This document shows positions 8,794 through 17,478 of a DNA stretch of 64,000 bases, in pieces. The DNA comes from an uncultured Pelagibacteraceae bacterium (GTDB lineage Bacteria; Pseudomonadota; Alphaproteobacteria; Pelagibacterales; Pelagibacteraceae): positions 59,968-123,967 of the forward strand of contig CACKFY010000001.1 of assembly GCA_902599495.1 (NCBI GenBank), read 5' to 3'. The translations under genes and the position numbers were made by a program. Numbering within the stretch: position 1 is the first letter of the stretch; the number at the start of each line of letters is the position of its first letter. The notes below the pieces were generated by a model. It did no database searches. It was given only the letters and a program-made list of their open reading frames with translations, and was not told the DNA's origin.

Positions 8794-8870
8794 GCGCCTG
8801 TAGCTCAACTGGATAGAGCGCTTGGCTACGGACCAGGAGGTTCTGGGTTCAAATCCTAGCAGGCGCACCA
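8794..8870 (+). tRNA. tRNA-Arg (ACG anticodon)
   Basis: A 77-base cloverleaf. The acceptor stem GCGCCTG pairs with CAGGCGC, the D arm contains AGCTCAACTGGATAGAGC, the anticodon stem CTTGG/CCAGG encloses loop CTACGGA (anticodon ACG), the T loop is GTTCAAATC, and CCA is encoded at 8868-8870. ACG, with A34 normally edited to inosine by TadA, reads CGN arginine codons. A 25-codon frame follows 11 bases later. Confidence 0.95.
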
Positions 8871-8881
8871 CTGGAGGTTTT

Positions 8882-8959
8882 ATGAGTTTAAACAAAGCAG
8901 TAACAGTTTTTTTTATAATAGTTTTTTTTGTGATACTTTCACTTACATTTATTCTTTAA
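8882..8959 (+). CDS. Small membrane peptide, 25 aa, downstream of tRNA-Arg
   Basis: ATG 8882 is preceded by GGAGG (8873-8877) with a 4-base spacer, one of the strongest Shine-Dalgarno matches in the window. The 25-residue product is almost entirely one hydrophobic helix (FFIIVFFVILSLTFIL) after a short polar head. It ends one base before the end of the convergent uppP gene. Its only apparent promoter would be that of tRNA-Arg, so the message would be released by tRNA 3' processing. Function unknown. Confidence 0.5.
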   Translation: MSLNKAVTVFFIIVFFVILSLTFIL

Positions 8960-9721
8960 TTAACCTTGGTACGCAAATATAAGAACAATTACACCTAGTA
9001 CTACTCGGTACAAAACAAAAACATCTAAGCTTGCTTTTTTGATATATCCCAAAAAAGCTACCATAGTTATGTACGAAAAGATAAAAGATAAAATAACACT
9101 AGAGAAATTCAATTTTATTAAATCAAAACTTTCTGTTAAGTATAATTTGTATGCCCCAAAAACTGATACAGCTAATAAAGTTGGTATGGATAATAAGAAT
9201 GAAATTCTAGCAGCATTTACTCTATCAAATTTAAGGAATCTTGCTGCAGTAATTGCAATGCCAGATCTACTTACTCCGGGAACTAAAGAAAAAATATGTA
9301 AAAAACCTATGATCAAAGCTGATTTAAGGTCTAGATTAATCTCAAGACTTTTCTCGTTCTCCATTTTATCTGAGAAATATAATAATATTCCAAATAATAC
9401 TGTCGTCCAACCGATTAGTTTTAGTGATCTTAAATCATTAATAATTCCGGACTCAGCTATCAGATAACCACTTAAGACAATAGGTAATGAAGCAATTATT
9501 ATTAACATGAAAATTTTTCTATAAATTAAGAAACTTAAAATTTCTTTTCTAAAGAATACAATAACTGCTAAAAAAGAACCTATGTGCAAACTTACATTTA
9601 GAATCAAGTCTTCACTTATAAAATTCATAAATTTAGAAAATAGAATTATATGAGAAGAGGAACTTATTGGCAGAAATTCAGTAATACCTTGAACCAGTGA
9701 AAGAATAAGAATCTCTAACAT
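8960..9721 (-). CDS. uppP: Undecaprenyl-diphosphate phosphatase
   Basis: UppP (BacA family) dephosphorylates undecaprenyl pyrophosphate at the inner membrane to recycle the lipid carrier for peptidoglycan and polysaccharide synthesis. The 253-aa polytopic protein shows both signature regions: EFLPISSSSH near residue 16, with the catalytic Glu and Ser/His cluster, and PGVSRSGIAITAARF near residue 150, with the phosphate-binding Arg. Length is slightly below the usual 265-275 aa but complete. It stands alone, divergent from gltD across a 167-bp regulatory gap. Confidence 0.93.
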   Translation of the reverse strand: MLEILILSLVQGITEFLPISSSSHIILFSKFMNFISEDLILNVSLHIGSFLAVIVFFRKEILSFLIYRKIFMLIIIASLPIVLSGYLIAESGIINDLRSLKLIGWTTVLFGILLYFSDKMENEKSLEINLDLKSALIIGFLHIFSLVPGVSRSGIAITAARFLKFDRVNAARISFLLSIPTLLAVSVFGAYKLYLTESFDLIKLNFSSVILSFIFSYITMVAFLGYIKKASLDVFVLYRVVLGVIVLIFAYQG

Positions 9722-9821
9722 TACTATGTTTAATAAACTTTAGATTGAATTCCAAAGATATAATTAAATAGCATACCTGCCATGCATAAAAAAAGCCTTA
9801 TAAAACCTATTTTTCAACAAA

Positions 9822-9846
9822 TTTAAGTAAGTATTACTGACTTAAA
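9822..9846. promoter_or_regulatory. 25-bp near-perfect palindrome, candidate operator for gltD-gltB
   Basis: Left arm TTTAAGTAAGTA (9822-9833), central T at 9834, right arm TACTGACTTAAA (9835-9846); the arms match as inverted repeats at 11 of 12 positions. It ends 42 bases before the gltD ATG and could overlap a promoter (TAGTAT at 9846-9851 is a plausible -10 element). No T-run follows, so it is not a standard terminator. The size and odd-centre symmetry suggest a dimeric repressor or activator site. The consensus of NtrC is not present; the regulator is unknown. Confidence 0.5.
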
Positions 9847-9888
9847 TAGTATTCCTTTTTTCTCTGTTTTAGCCTAGAACACAAAACC

Positions 9889-11334
9889 ATGAGTAAAAAA
9901 ATGTTAAAATTTGTTGATGTACATCAGGAAACACCTGTCAAAAGGCAAACCGACAGTAGAAAGAAAGATTTCAATGAAATTTATGATCAGTACATAACTG
10001 ACAAGGCTAAAGAGCAATCGAGTAGATGCTCTCAGTGTGGCGTTCCTTTTTGTCAGATTCACTGTCCACTGCAAAATAATATTCCAGATTGGCTTAAACT
10101 CACTGCTGAGGGCAGATTAAAAGAAGCGTATGAGATATCTCAGAGTACAAATAATATGCCTGAAGTTTGTGGAAGAATTTGTCCGCAAGATAGATTATGT
10201 GAGGGAAACTGTGTTATCGAACAATCAGGTCATGGTACCGTCACGATAGGATCTGTTGAAAAATATATAACTGATACCGCATGGGAAAAGGGTTGGGTTA
10301 AACCACTGAAGATTTCAAAAGAATTAAACGAAAGTATTGGCATTATAGGGGCAGGACCAGCAGGCCTTGCATGTGCTGAGGAGATGAGAAAATTTGGATA
10401 TAAAGTAACAATCTACGATCGTTATGATAGACCCGGTGGATTATTAATTTATGGAATTCCTAATTTTAAATTGGAAAAATTTGTTGTTGAAAGAAGAACT
10501 GAGCTTTTAAAAGCGAGCGGTATTAAGTTTGTACAAAATTTTGAAGTAGGTAAAGACAAAACTCTGGAGGAACTTAAATCAGAACACAATGCAATTCTAA
10601 TTGCAACTGGCGTATACAAAGCTAGAGAAATTGATATACCAGGATCAAAATTAGAAAATATTTTTCCTGCTATGGATTTTTTAACTGCTTCAAATAAAAA
10701 GGGACTAGGTGATAAGGTAGAGCTTTTCGATAATGGTACTTTAAACGCGGAAGGAAAAGATGTTGTAGTAATTGGTGGCGGAGATACTGCTATGGACTGT
10801 GTTAGAACCGCTGTCAGACAAAAAGCAAAATCTGTTAAATGTTTATATCGAAGAGACAAAGTCAATATGCCCGGATCAGCTAGAGAGGTTGGAAATGCCG
10901 AGGAGGAAGGCGTTGATTTTGTTTGGTTAACTAGTCCTAAATCATTTATAGGGGAAAAGGAAGTCAAAGAAGTCGAAGTTAGTAAAATGAGACTAGGGGA
11001 ACCAGATGCCTCTGGACGAAGAAGACCTGTGCCCGTTACCGATGGAGAGTTTAAAATAAAAGCTGACTTAGTTATTAAGTCTCTTGGGTTTGATCCTGAG
11101 GATATTCCAAAACTATTTAATAGTGAGGATCTTGCAATTTCAAAATGGGGTACAATTAAAATTGATTTAAAAACTATGCAAACTAACATCGACGGTGTAT
11201 TTGCAGCCGGTGATATTGTCAGAGGAGCATCATTAGTAGTATGGGCAATCAGAGATGGAAGAGATGCGGCAGAGCAAATGGATAAATATATTTCTGCAAA
11301 AAGACAGAAAGATAAAAAGGAATTTGCTGCATGA
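9889..11334 (+). CDS. gltD: Glutamate synthase, small (beta) subunit
   Basis: Supplies electrons from NADPH to GltB for the GOGAT reaction. In 481 aa: N-terminal iron-sulfur domain with CSQCGVPFCQIHC (Cys47, 50, 55, 59) and CGRICPQDRLCEGNC (Cys94, 98, 104, 108), an FAD-binding GAGPAGL (154-160), and an NADPH-binding GGGDTAMD near residue 297. Length is typical. The stop overlaps the gltB ATG (ATGA), so subunits are made in a coupled ratio. The order gltD-gltB is reversed compared with E. coli gltBD. A palindrome 43 bases upstream of the start is a candidate control site. Confidence 0.96.
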   Translation: MSKKMLKFVDVHQETPVKRQTDSRKKDFNEIYDQYITDKAKEQSSRCSQCGVPFCQIHCPLQNNIPDWLKLTAEGRLKEAYEISQSTNNMPEVCGRICPQDRLCEGNCVIEQSGHGTVTIGSVEKYITDTAWEKGWVKPLKISKELNESIGIIGAGPAGLACAEEMRKFGYKVTIYDRYDRPGGLLIYGIPNFKLEKFVVERRTELLKASGIKFVQNFEVGKDKTLEELKSEHNAILIATGVYKAREIDIPGSKLENIFPAMDFLTASNKKGLGDKVELFDNGTLNAEGKDVVVIGGGDTAMDCVRTAVRQKAKSVKCLYRRDKVNMPGSAREVGNAEEEGVDFVWLTSPKSFIGEKEVKEVEVSKMRLGEPDASGRRRPVPVTDGEFKIKADLVIKSLGFDPEDIPKLFNSEDLAISKWGTIKIDLKTMQTNIDGVFAAGDIVRGASLVVWAIRDGRDAAEQMDKYISAKRQKDKKEFAA

Positions 11335-14300
11335 AGAACAGATATTTAAAAAATAAAAAACTACTCTCAATTAACAACGCTTATGATCCTTCTCTAGAAC
11401 ATGAAGCTTGTGGTGTAGGATTAGTAGCTACGACAAATGGAAAAAAAAGTCGTAAGGTAGTTGAGAATGGTATTGAAGCATTAAAAGCTGTCTGGCATCG
11501 AGGTGCTGTCGATGCTGATGGAAAATCTGGAGATGGAGCTGGAATCAAACTTGAAATATCACCAGAATTTTTTATTCAAAAAATTTTAGAAACAGGGCAC
11601 AATCATGAACAAGATAAAAGAATTTGTGTTGGAATGGTTTTTATGCCTCGTAACGATTATACAGATCAAGAAAAATGCAGGTCAATAATCGAAAAAGTAT
11701 TACTAAATAAAAATTACTATATATATGGTTGGAGACAAGTACCCGTAAATCCTAAAGTTCTTGGTCAAACTGCAGAGTCAAATCGACCAGAAATTGCTCA
11801 AGTTTTATTCAGAAAAAACGAAGTTATTAAAACAAATGATTTAGAGCGTGATTTATATGAAGCAAGAAAAAAAATTGAAAAACTTGCTCGAGAAAATCAG
11901 CTAAACAACTTTTATATTTGTTCATTAAGTTCAAGATCAATTGTTTATAAGGGTATGTTTTTAGCAGAGTCTCTTGCTGACTTTTATTTAGATTTAAACG
12001 ATAAAAGCTTTAAATCAAGATTTGCTATATTTCATCAAAGATATTCAACAAATACTTTTCCTAGCTGGGATTTAGCTCAACCATTTAGGACTTTAGCTCA
12101 TAACGGAGAAATTAATACACTTAAAGGCAATGTGAATTGGATGCGAATTCATGAGCAAGATATGACTAGCAAACTATTTAAAAATATTGATGATTTGAAA
12201 CCAGTAATAATTCCCGGCAATTCAGACTCTGCCTCATTAGATAATGTATTTGAGTTGTTAACTCACTCCGGAAAACTTGCGCCATTAATTAAACTAATGA
12301 TGATACCTGATGCTTGGTCTAAAAGAAGCAAAACTGTTCCTAAAAATCATCAACAATTATTCAATTTTTTAAATAGCTCAATTGAACCTTGGGATGGACC
12401 AGCTGCGATTTGTGCAACAGACGCTAAATGGGTTTTAGCGGCAGTTGATAGAAACGGATTGAGACCACTTAGATATTCAATTACCTCTGATGGGTTAATA
12501 TTTGCAGGTTCAGAAACTGGAATGATTAAAATCCCTGAGGAAAATATAATTAAGAAAGGTAGATTAGGCCCAGGAGAATTAATTGCTGTTGACCTTAAAG
12601 AGGGTAAATTATATCAAGACAAACAAATAAAAGATTATATTTCAAAAGAGTATAAACAATTTAATAGTCAAATAGTTGATCTAGATAAAAAATTAAAAGT
12701 TAGCAATGAAGAAATTAATTTTTCAGGTAACGATCTTAGAAGAAGACAATACTTATCTGGTTACAGTGTAGAAGATTTAGAATTAATTCTTCATCCGATG
12801 GTTGAGGAAGGAAAAGAGGCGACAGGATCTATGGGAGATGATACTCCTGTTGCTGTTTTATCAAGTCATTTTAGACCCATATCACACTACTTCCGACAAA
12901 ATTTCAGTCAAGTTACTAATCCACCAATAGACTCTCTTCGAGAGAATAAAGTTATGAGCCTTAAAACTCGATTTGGAAATTTAGGTAACATTTTAGATTT
13001 TAACAATCTGACCCAAGAAGATATTTTTGTATTAGATAGCCCAATACTTACAAATTCTCAATTAAAAAAATTCAAAAAACTTTTTTCCAAAAAAATCAAA
13101 ATTATAGATTGTACATTTGATATTAAAGAGTCTTTAAAAGATAATCTAAAAAGAGTTCAAGATGAGACAGAAATAGCAGTTAGAGAAGGTAGCACTACTT
13201 TAATTTTAAGTGATAAAAATATTTCTGAAAAAAGAGCAAATATTCCAATGGCTTTAGCTGTGGGAGCAATCAATTCTAATCTAGTTAATCTTGGACTAAG
13301 AGGATATTGTTCGTTGAATATTGAAACATCAGAGACTCTAGATACACATTCTTTCGCAGTTTTAATAGGAGTTGGAGCTACGACTGTAAATCCATATTTA
13401 ACTATAGATAGCATACATCAAAGATTTGAAAAAAACTTATTTGGTAAATTCAAATTTAATGAATGTGTAGATAGATTTAAAAGTTCAATCGAAAACGGTT
13501 TATTAAAGATAATGTCCAAGATGGGAATATCAGTTATTAGTTCTTATAGAGGGGGGTGTAACTTTGAAACAGTCGGATTAAGTAGAGCCCTAGTATCAGA
13601 TTATTTTCCTGGGATGATATCAAGAATATCGGGTATTGGATTAATTGGTATAGAGAAAAAAATTAAGGAAATTCATGAAAAAGCTTATAAAAAGGACGTA
13701 CAAATATTACCAATTGGAGGTATCTATAAATATAGAAAAACTGGAGAAAGTCATCAGTTCCAAGGAAAATTAATTCATACTTTGCAGCATGCCGTAACTG
13801 TTGGCTCTTATGAAACTTTCAAGAAATATACAGATGGAATAAATAATATGTCCCCAATAAACTTGAGGGATCTTCTAGACTTTAAACAAACAAATAATCC
13901 TATTGATATAAAAGATGTAGAGCCTGTAGAAAATTTAACAAAGCGTTTTGGCAGCGGAAGCATGTCTCACGGAGCTTTATCTGCTGAAGCCCATGAAACA
14001 CTAGCTATAGGTATGAACAGAGTTAAGGGTGCCTCTTGTAGTGGAGAGGGTGGCGAAGATGAAGCCAGATTTAAAACTCAAAATAATGGAGATAGCGCTA
14101 ATTCTAGAGTTAAACAGGTTGCATCAGCTAGATTTGGAGTCACTATTGATTATCTTAACAATTGTAATGAAATTGAAATTAAGATTGCTCAAGGTGCCAA
14201 ACCTGGAGAAGGAGGACAGCTACCTGGTTTCAAGGTAACAAAAGAAATAGCCAGATTAAGACATTCTACTCCAGGAGTAACTCTAATTTCGCCTCCTCCA

Positions 14301-15833
14301 CATCACGATATTTATTCGATAGAAGATTTAGCTCAGCTAATTTATGATTTAAAACAAATAAATCCTAAGGCTCGAATTGGAGTAAAACTAGTAGCAGCAA
14401 CAGGCATTGGAACAATTGCGGCAGGAGTAGCGAAAGCAAAAGCTGATGTTATCCTCATTTCTGGTCACTCTGGGGGCACTGGTGCGAGCCCACAAACAAG
14501 TGTTAAATACGCTGGCATTCCCTGGGAGATGGGACTAACAGAAGCAAATCAAATTTTAACTCTAAACAATCTTAGACACAAAGTAACTTTAAGGACAGAC
14601 GGTGGAATTAAAACTGGCAGAGATGTAGTTATTGCAGCCATGATGGGGGCAGAAGAATTTGGTATGGGAACTTCATCTTTAATTGCGATGGGTTGTATAA
14701 TGGTAAGACAGTGTCATTCTAATACTTGTCCGGTCGGAGTGTGTTCTCAGGACGAAGAATTAAGAAAAAAATTTTCTGGAACTCCTGAAAAGGTTGTCAA
14801 TTTTTTTAGATTTGTTGCACAAGAAGTTAGAGAAATTTTGGCTTCATTAGGATTTAAAAATTTAAACGAAATAATTGGTAGAACAGATCTTTTAAAACAA
14901 GTAAGTAGAGGCTCATCAAATTTGGATGATTTAGATTTAAATCCGTTATTAGTAAAAACTGATCCAGGTGAAAACACTAGGTATTGCGAAAAAAAAGATA
15001 TAAATGCTGTTCCAGATACTTTAGATGAAAAAATCTGGAAAGAGATAAAAGATAAAATTAATAAAGACAATATTACTGATTGTGAGTTTAACGTTGAAAA
15101 TACTCACAGAGCGGTAGGAACAAGATTATCTCATTATGTTTATAAGAAATTTGGCAATAACGCCTTAGCGGAGAACACTGTTATCGTTAAATTAAACGGT
15201 TCTGCAGGACAATCACTTGGAGCTTTTTTAGCTAAAGGAATTAAAATAATTGTTAATGGCGATTCTAACGACTACGTTGGAAAAGGATTGTCAGGGGGAA
15301 CAATAATAGTTAAGCCAGTCAATAATAGTAATTTAATTTCAAATCAAAACGCAATTATAGGAAACACTGTTTTATACGGAGCTACAAATGGTAAACTTTA
15401 TGCATCAGGTAAAGCTGGTGAAAGATTTGCCGTTAGAAATTCCGGAGGGATTTCAGTAGTAGAGGGATGTGGATCAAATGGATGTGAATATATGACCGGA
15501 GGCAAAGTAGCAATTCTTGGAGATGTGGGTGATAACTTCGCTGCAGGTATGACTGGGGGCATGGCATTTATTTATGATCCTAATAAAAAATTTGAAAACT
15601 ATGTAAATTCTCAATCTGTTATTTGGCAAAACGTAGAAACTGACTATTGGAAAAAATATTTAAAAGATTTAATATTTGAATTTAGCAAAGAGACTAACTC
15701 AAAAATTTCAAAAAAGATCATTAGCAACTATGAAAATGAACTAAAAAATTTCGTTCAAGTTTGTCCTATAGAGATGCTAGATAAATTAGATCATCCTATT
15801 TCATTAAAAGAACTAAAGTCAAAATTAGCCTAA
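11331..15833 (+). CDS. gltB: Glutamate synthase, large (alpha) subunit
   Basis: Converts glutamine plus 2-oxoglutarate to two glutamates. The 1500-aa chain has an N-terminal class II glutaminase domain whose nucleophile is Cys27 (HEACGVGL) after a short propeptide, the central and FMN-binding synthase domains (about 820-1230, with GGEDEARF and GHSGGTGASP), 3Fe-4S cysteines 1122, 1128 and 1133 (CIMVRQCHSNTC), and the C-terminal GXGXG beta-helix (about 1280-1440, repeated GG motifs). Normal length for the NADPH-dependent bacterial enzyme. It overlaps gltD by 4 bp and leads into the SDR gene after two bases. Confidence 0.97.
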   Translation: MKNRYLKNKKLLSINNAYDPSLEHEACGVGLVATTNGKKSRKVVENGIEALKAVWHRGAVDADGKSGDGAGIKLEISPEFFIQKILETGHNHEQDKRICVGMVFMPRNDYTDQEKCRSIIEKVLLNKNYYIYGWRQVPVNPKVLGQTAESNRPEIAQVLFRKNEVIKTNDLERDLYEARKKIEKLARENQLNNFYICSLSSRSIVYKGMFLAESLADFYLDLNDKSFKSRFAIFHQRYSTNTFPSWDLAQPFRTLAHNGEINTLKGNVNWMRIHEQDMTSKLFKNIDDLKPVIIPGNSDSASLDNVFELLTHSGKLAPLIKLMMIPDAWSKRSKTVPKNHQQLFNFLNSSIEPWDGPAAICATDAKWVLAAVDRNGLRPLRYSITSDGLIFAGSETGMIKIPEENIIKKGRLGPGELIAVDLKEGKLYQDKQIKDYISKEYKQFNSQIVDLDKKLKVSNEEINFSGNDLRRRQYLSGYSVEDLELILHPMVEEGKEATGSMGDDTPVAVLSSHFRPISHYFRQNFSQVTNPPIDSLRENKVMSLKTRFGNLGNILDFNNLTQEDIFVLDSPILTNSQLKKFKKLFSKKIKIIDCTFDIKESLKDNLKRVQDETEIAVREGSTTLILSDKNISEKRANIPMALAVGAINSNLVNLGLRGYCSLNIETSETLDTHSFAVLIGVGATTVNPYLTIDSIHQRFEKNLFGKFKFNECVDRFKSSIENGLLKIMSKMGISVISSYRGGCNFETVGLSRALVSDYFPGMISRISGIGLIGIEKKIKEIHEKAYKKDVQILPIGGIYKYRKTGESHQFQGKLIHTLQHAVTVGSYETFKKYTDGINNMSPINLRDLLDFKQTNNPIDIKDVEPVENLTKRFGSGSMSHGALSAEAHETLAIGMNRVKGASCSGEGGEDEARFKTQNNGDSANSRVKQVASARFGVTIDYLNNCNEIEIKIAQGAKPGEGGQLPGFKVTKEIARLRHSTPGVTLISPPPHHDIYSIEDLAQLIYDLKQINPKARIGVKLVAATGIGTIAAGVAKAKADVILISGHSGGTGASPQTSVKYAGIPWEMGLTEANQILTLNNLRHKVTLRTDGGIKTGRDVVIAAMMGAEEFGMGTSSLIAMGCIMVRQCHSNTCPVGVCSQDEELRKKFSGTPEKVVNFFRFVAQEVREILASLGFKNLNEIIGRTDLLKQVSRGSSNLDDLDLNPLLVKTDPGENTRYCEKKDINAVPDTLDEKIWKEIKDKINKDNITDCEFNVENTHRAVGTRLSHYVYKKFGNNALAENTVIVKLNGSAGQSLGAFLAKGIKIIVNGDSNDYVGKGLSGGTIIVKPVNNSNLISNQNAIIGNTVLYGATNGKLYASGKAGERFAVRNSGGISVVEGCGSNGCEYMTGGKVAILGDVGDNFAAGMTGGMAFIYDPNKKFENYVNSQSVIWQNVETDYWKKYLKDLIFEFSKETNSKISKKIISNYENELKNFVQVCPIEMLDKLDHPISLKELKSKLA

Positions 15834-15835
15834 TA

Positions 15836-16705
15836 ATGAATAGAGATAGATTTTTTTTTTTTGGATTTGGTCAAACTGCTAGGTATCTTATAAAAAATTT
15901 GGAGCAATCAAAAAAAAAATTCATTTTTAGCGCTACTAATACAAAAAAAACAACTTTAAAGACTTTTGGCAAAAAAAAGTTTGTATCCTTTAAGTTCAAA
16001 GATAAGCTTTATGATAAAAAATTAATCAAGTGCTTATCTGAAGCTGATTACATTTTAATATCTATCCCTCCACAAAAAAAAAGAGACTTAGTTCTAAAAA
16101 TTTTTAGCAAATTTTTAAAAGAATCAAAGTTTAAAAAACTCATTTATCTATCTGCCACAAGTGTTTATGGAAATCATAATGGAAAATGGGTTAATGAAAA
16201 TTCAAAACTGAAAGGAAATACTAAATTTGGTTTAGGTAGAAAAATTGTTGAAAAGTCTTGGATTAAATTTAGAAATCTATACAAGCTTGACATAAATATT
16301 TTACGTGTTTCAGGAATTTATTCAAAAGAGAGTAACGTATTAAAAAAAATTTCCAAAAAGAGCATTTATGTGAAAGAGAAAAAATATTTCTCAAGAATAA
16401 GAATAGAAGATTTAGCACAAATTATTAAAAAGGTGTTTTATTCACAAAAAGGCTCTCTAATACTAAATGCTTCTGATGATAGGCCAGCTACTAATAAAGA
16501 GGTGGCAAATTTTGCTGCGAAACTTTTAAAAATTAAAGATCTAAGACCGATGCCTATAGCTAATTTTAAAAATAAAATGATAAAAGAATTTTATAAAGAC
16601 TCGAAAAAAGTGAGTAACAAAAAAATGAAAAATAAATTACTCATTAAATTAAAATATCCTACTTATAAAGAAGGATTAAGAAATATTTTTAATAATTCTC
16701 GATAA
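15836..16705 (+). CDS. NAD(P)-dependent epimerase/dehydratase-like SDR protein (YeeZ-like)
   Basis: A 289-aa Rossmann-fold protein. The nucleotide-binding GFGQTA lies at residues 10-15, ISIPP and SATSVYG follow as in extended SDRs of the YeeZ group, and the C-terminal part (SDDRPATNKEV) resembles sugar-nucleotide epimerase relatives. No clear YxxxK catalytic pair was found, so it may bind NAD(P) without classical epimerase chemistry. The 5' end carries a 12-T run (15851-15862) encoding four Phe, a slippage-prone stretch. It follows gltB by two bases and converges with the hydrolase gene, overlapping by 30 bp. Confidence 0.7.
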   Translation: MNRDRFFFFGFGQTARYLIKNLEQSKKKFIFSATNTKKTTLKTFGKKKFVSFKFKDKLYDKKLIKCLSEADYILISIPPQKKRDLVLKIFSKFLKESKFKKLIYLSATSVYGNHNGKWVNENSKLKGNTKFGLGRKIVEKSWIKFRNLYKLDINILRVSGIYSKESNVLKKISKKSIYVKEKKYFSRIRIEDLAQIIKKVFYSQKGSLILNASDDRPATNKEVANFAAKLLKIKDLRPMPIANFKNKMIKEFYKDSKKVSNKKMKNKLLIKLKYPTYKEGLRNIFNNSR

Positions 16706-17440
16706 CTCATTCTTCATTTTTTTCAGAGATTTTGTGTCTGAGAGACTATGATCTCCATTTTTAATAATAACTAATTTTTTATTCGCTTTTTTAAAAATTG
16801 ATAAAACTTTTCTTGAAAAAGAAACTGGAACTACTTCGTCTTTTTTTCCATGAAACATAGAGATTTGAATTTTCTTAAATATTTTTTTTGAGAAAACTTT
16901 ATTTTTTCTCCCATCTTTGATTAATTGATGTGAAATAGGATATTGATATTTTGTTTTATCTCCATGATTAATTGTAGATATACCCTTTTTAATTATTTCA
17001 TTTTTTATCTTTTTTGGAAATTTCTTCCACATCAATCTATCTAAAAATTCTGGAGCTGAGCCAATTCCCAACATACCTACAATTTGATTTTTAAAAAATT
17101 TAAATTGGTTAAGTGCTATCCATGCCCCCATACTTGAGCCAATTATCAAAAATTTATTTTTTTTAACAATTTTTTTAATTAATTTTTTAGCATCATCAGT
17201 CCATAAACTTATGTTTCCTTCAATAAATTTTCCTGAGGATTTTCCATGACCGGAATATTCGATTGCTAAAAAACCAATTTGGTTTTTATTAGCAAATGAA
17301 CGAAAAGAATTTGGTTTTTTTCCTTCAATATCAGACATAAATCCTGGTAAAAAAACAATGAAAGGATTTTTATCAAAATTATTGGTTGAATATCTAAGCT
17401 TTCTATATCTTGAGATATTGTAGTATCTAAATTTTTTCAT
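16676..17440 (-). CDS. Alpha/beta hydrolase
   Basis: A 254-aa serine hydrolase of the alpha/beta fold. The oxyanion region FLPGF is at 30-34, EYSGHGKSSG at 61-70, the nucleophile elbow GSSMGAW places Ser103, HGKKDEVVP supplies the likely Asp near residue 197, and GDHSL supplies the His near the C-terminus. This resembles small monoacylglycerol-lipase/peptidase-like hydrolases; the substrate cannot be named. It is divergent from the glycosyltransferase at 17479 with 38 bp between them and overlaps the SDR gene tail-to-tail by 30 bp. Confidence 0.8.
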   Translation of the reverse strand: MKKFRYYNISRYRKLRYSTNNFDKNPFIVFLPGFMSDIEGKKPNSFRSFANKNQIGFLAIEYSGHGKSSGKFIEGNISLWTDDAKKLIKKIVKKNKFLIIGSSMGAWIALNQFKFFKNQIVGMLGIGSAPEFLDRLMWKKFPKKIKNEIIKKGISTINHGDKTKYQYPISHQLIKDGRKNKVFSKKIFKKIQISMFHGKKDEVVPVSFSRKVLSIFKKANKKLVIIKNGDHSLSDTKSLKKMKNELSRIIKNIS

Positions 17441-17478
17441 ATTATGTTGTCAAAGTTGATAATATATTATCTTAACAT

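Noticed and set aside
9039..9467. 142-codon plus-strand frame opposite uppP
   Set aside because: Antisense shadow of uppP, which has both family signatures.
10449..11189. 246-codon minus-strand frame opposite gltD
   Set aside because: It lies wholly within gltD, whose motifs are intact; Ser/Leu/Phe-rich content is typical of antisense shadow frames.
17458..17471. A+T palindrome GATAATA/TATTATC between the hydrolase and glycosyltransferase genes
   Set aside because: Such A+T-only symmetry is common in this base composition; it may just contain -10 boxes for the divergent genes.
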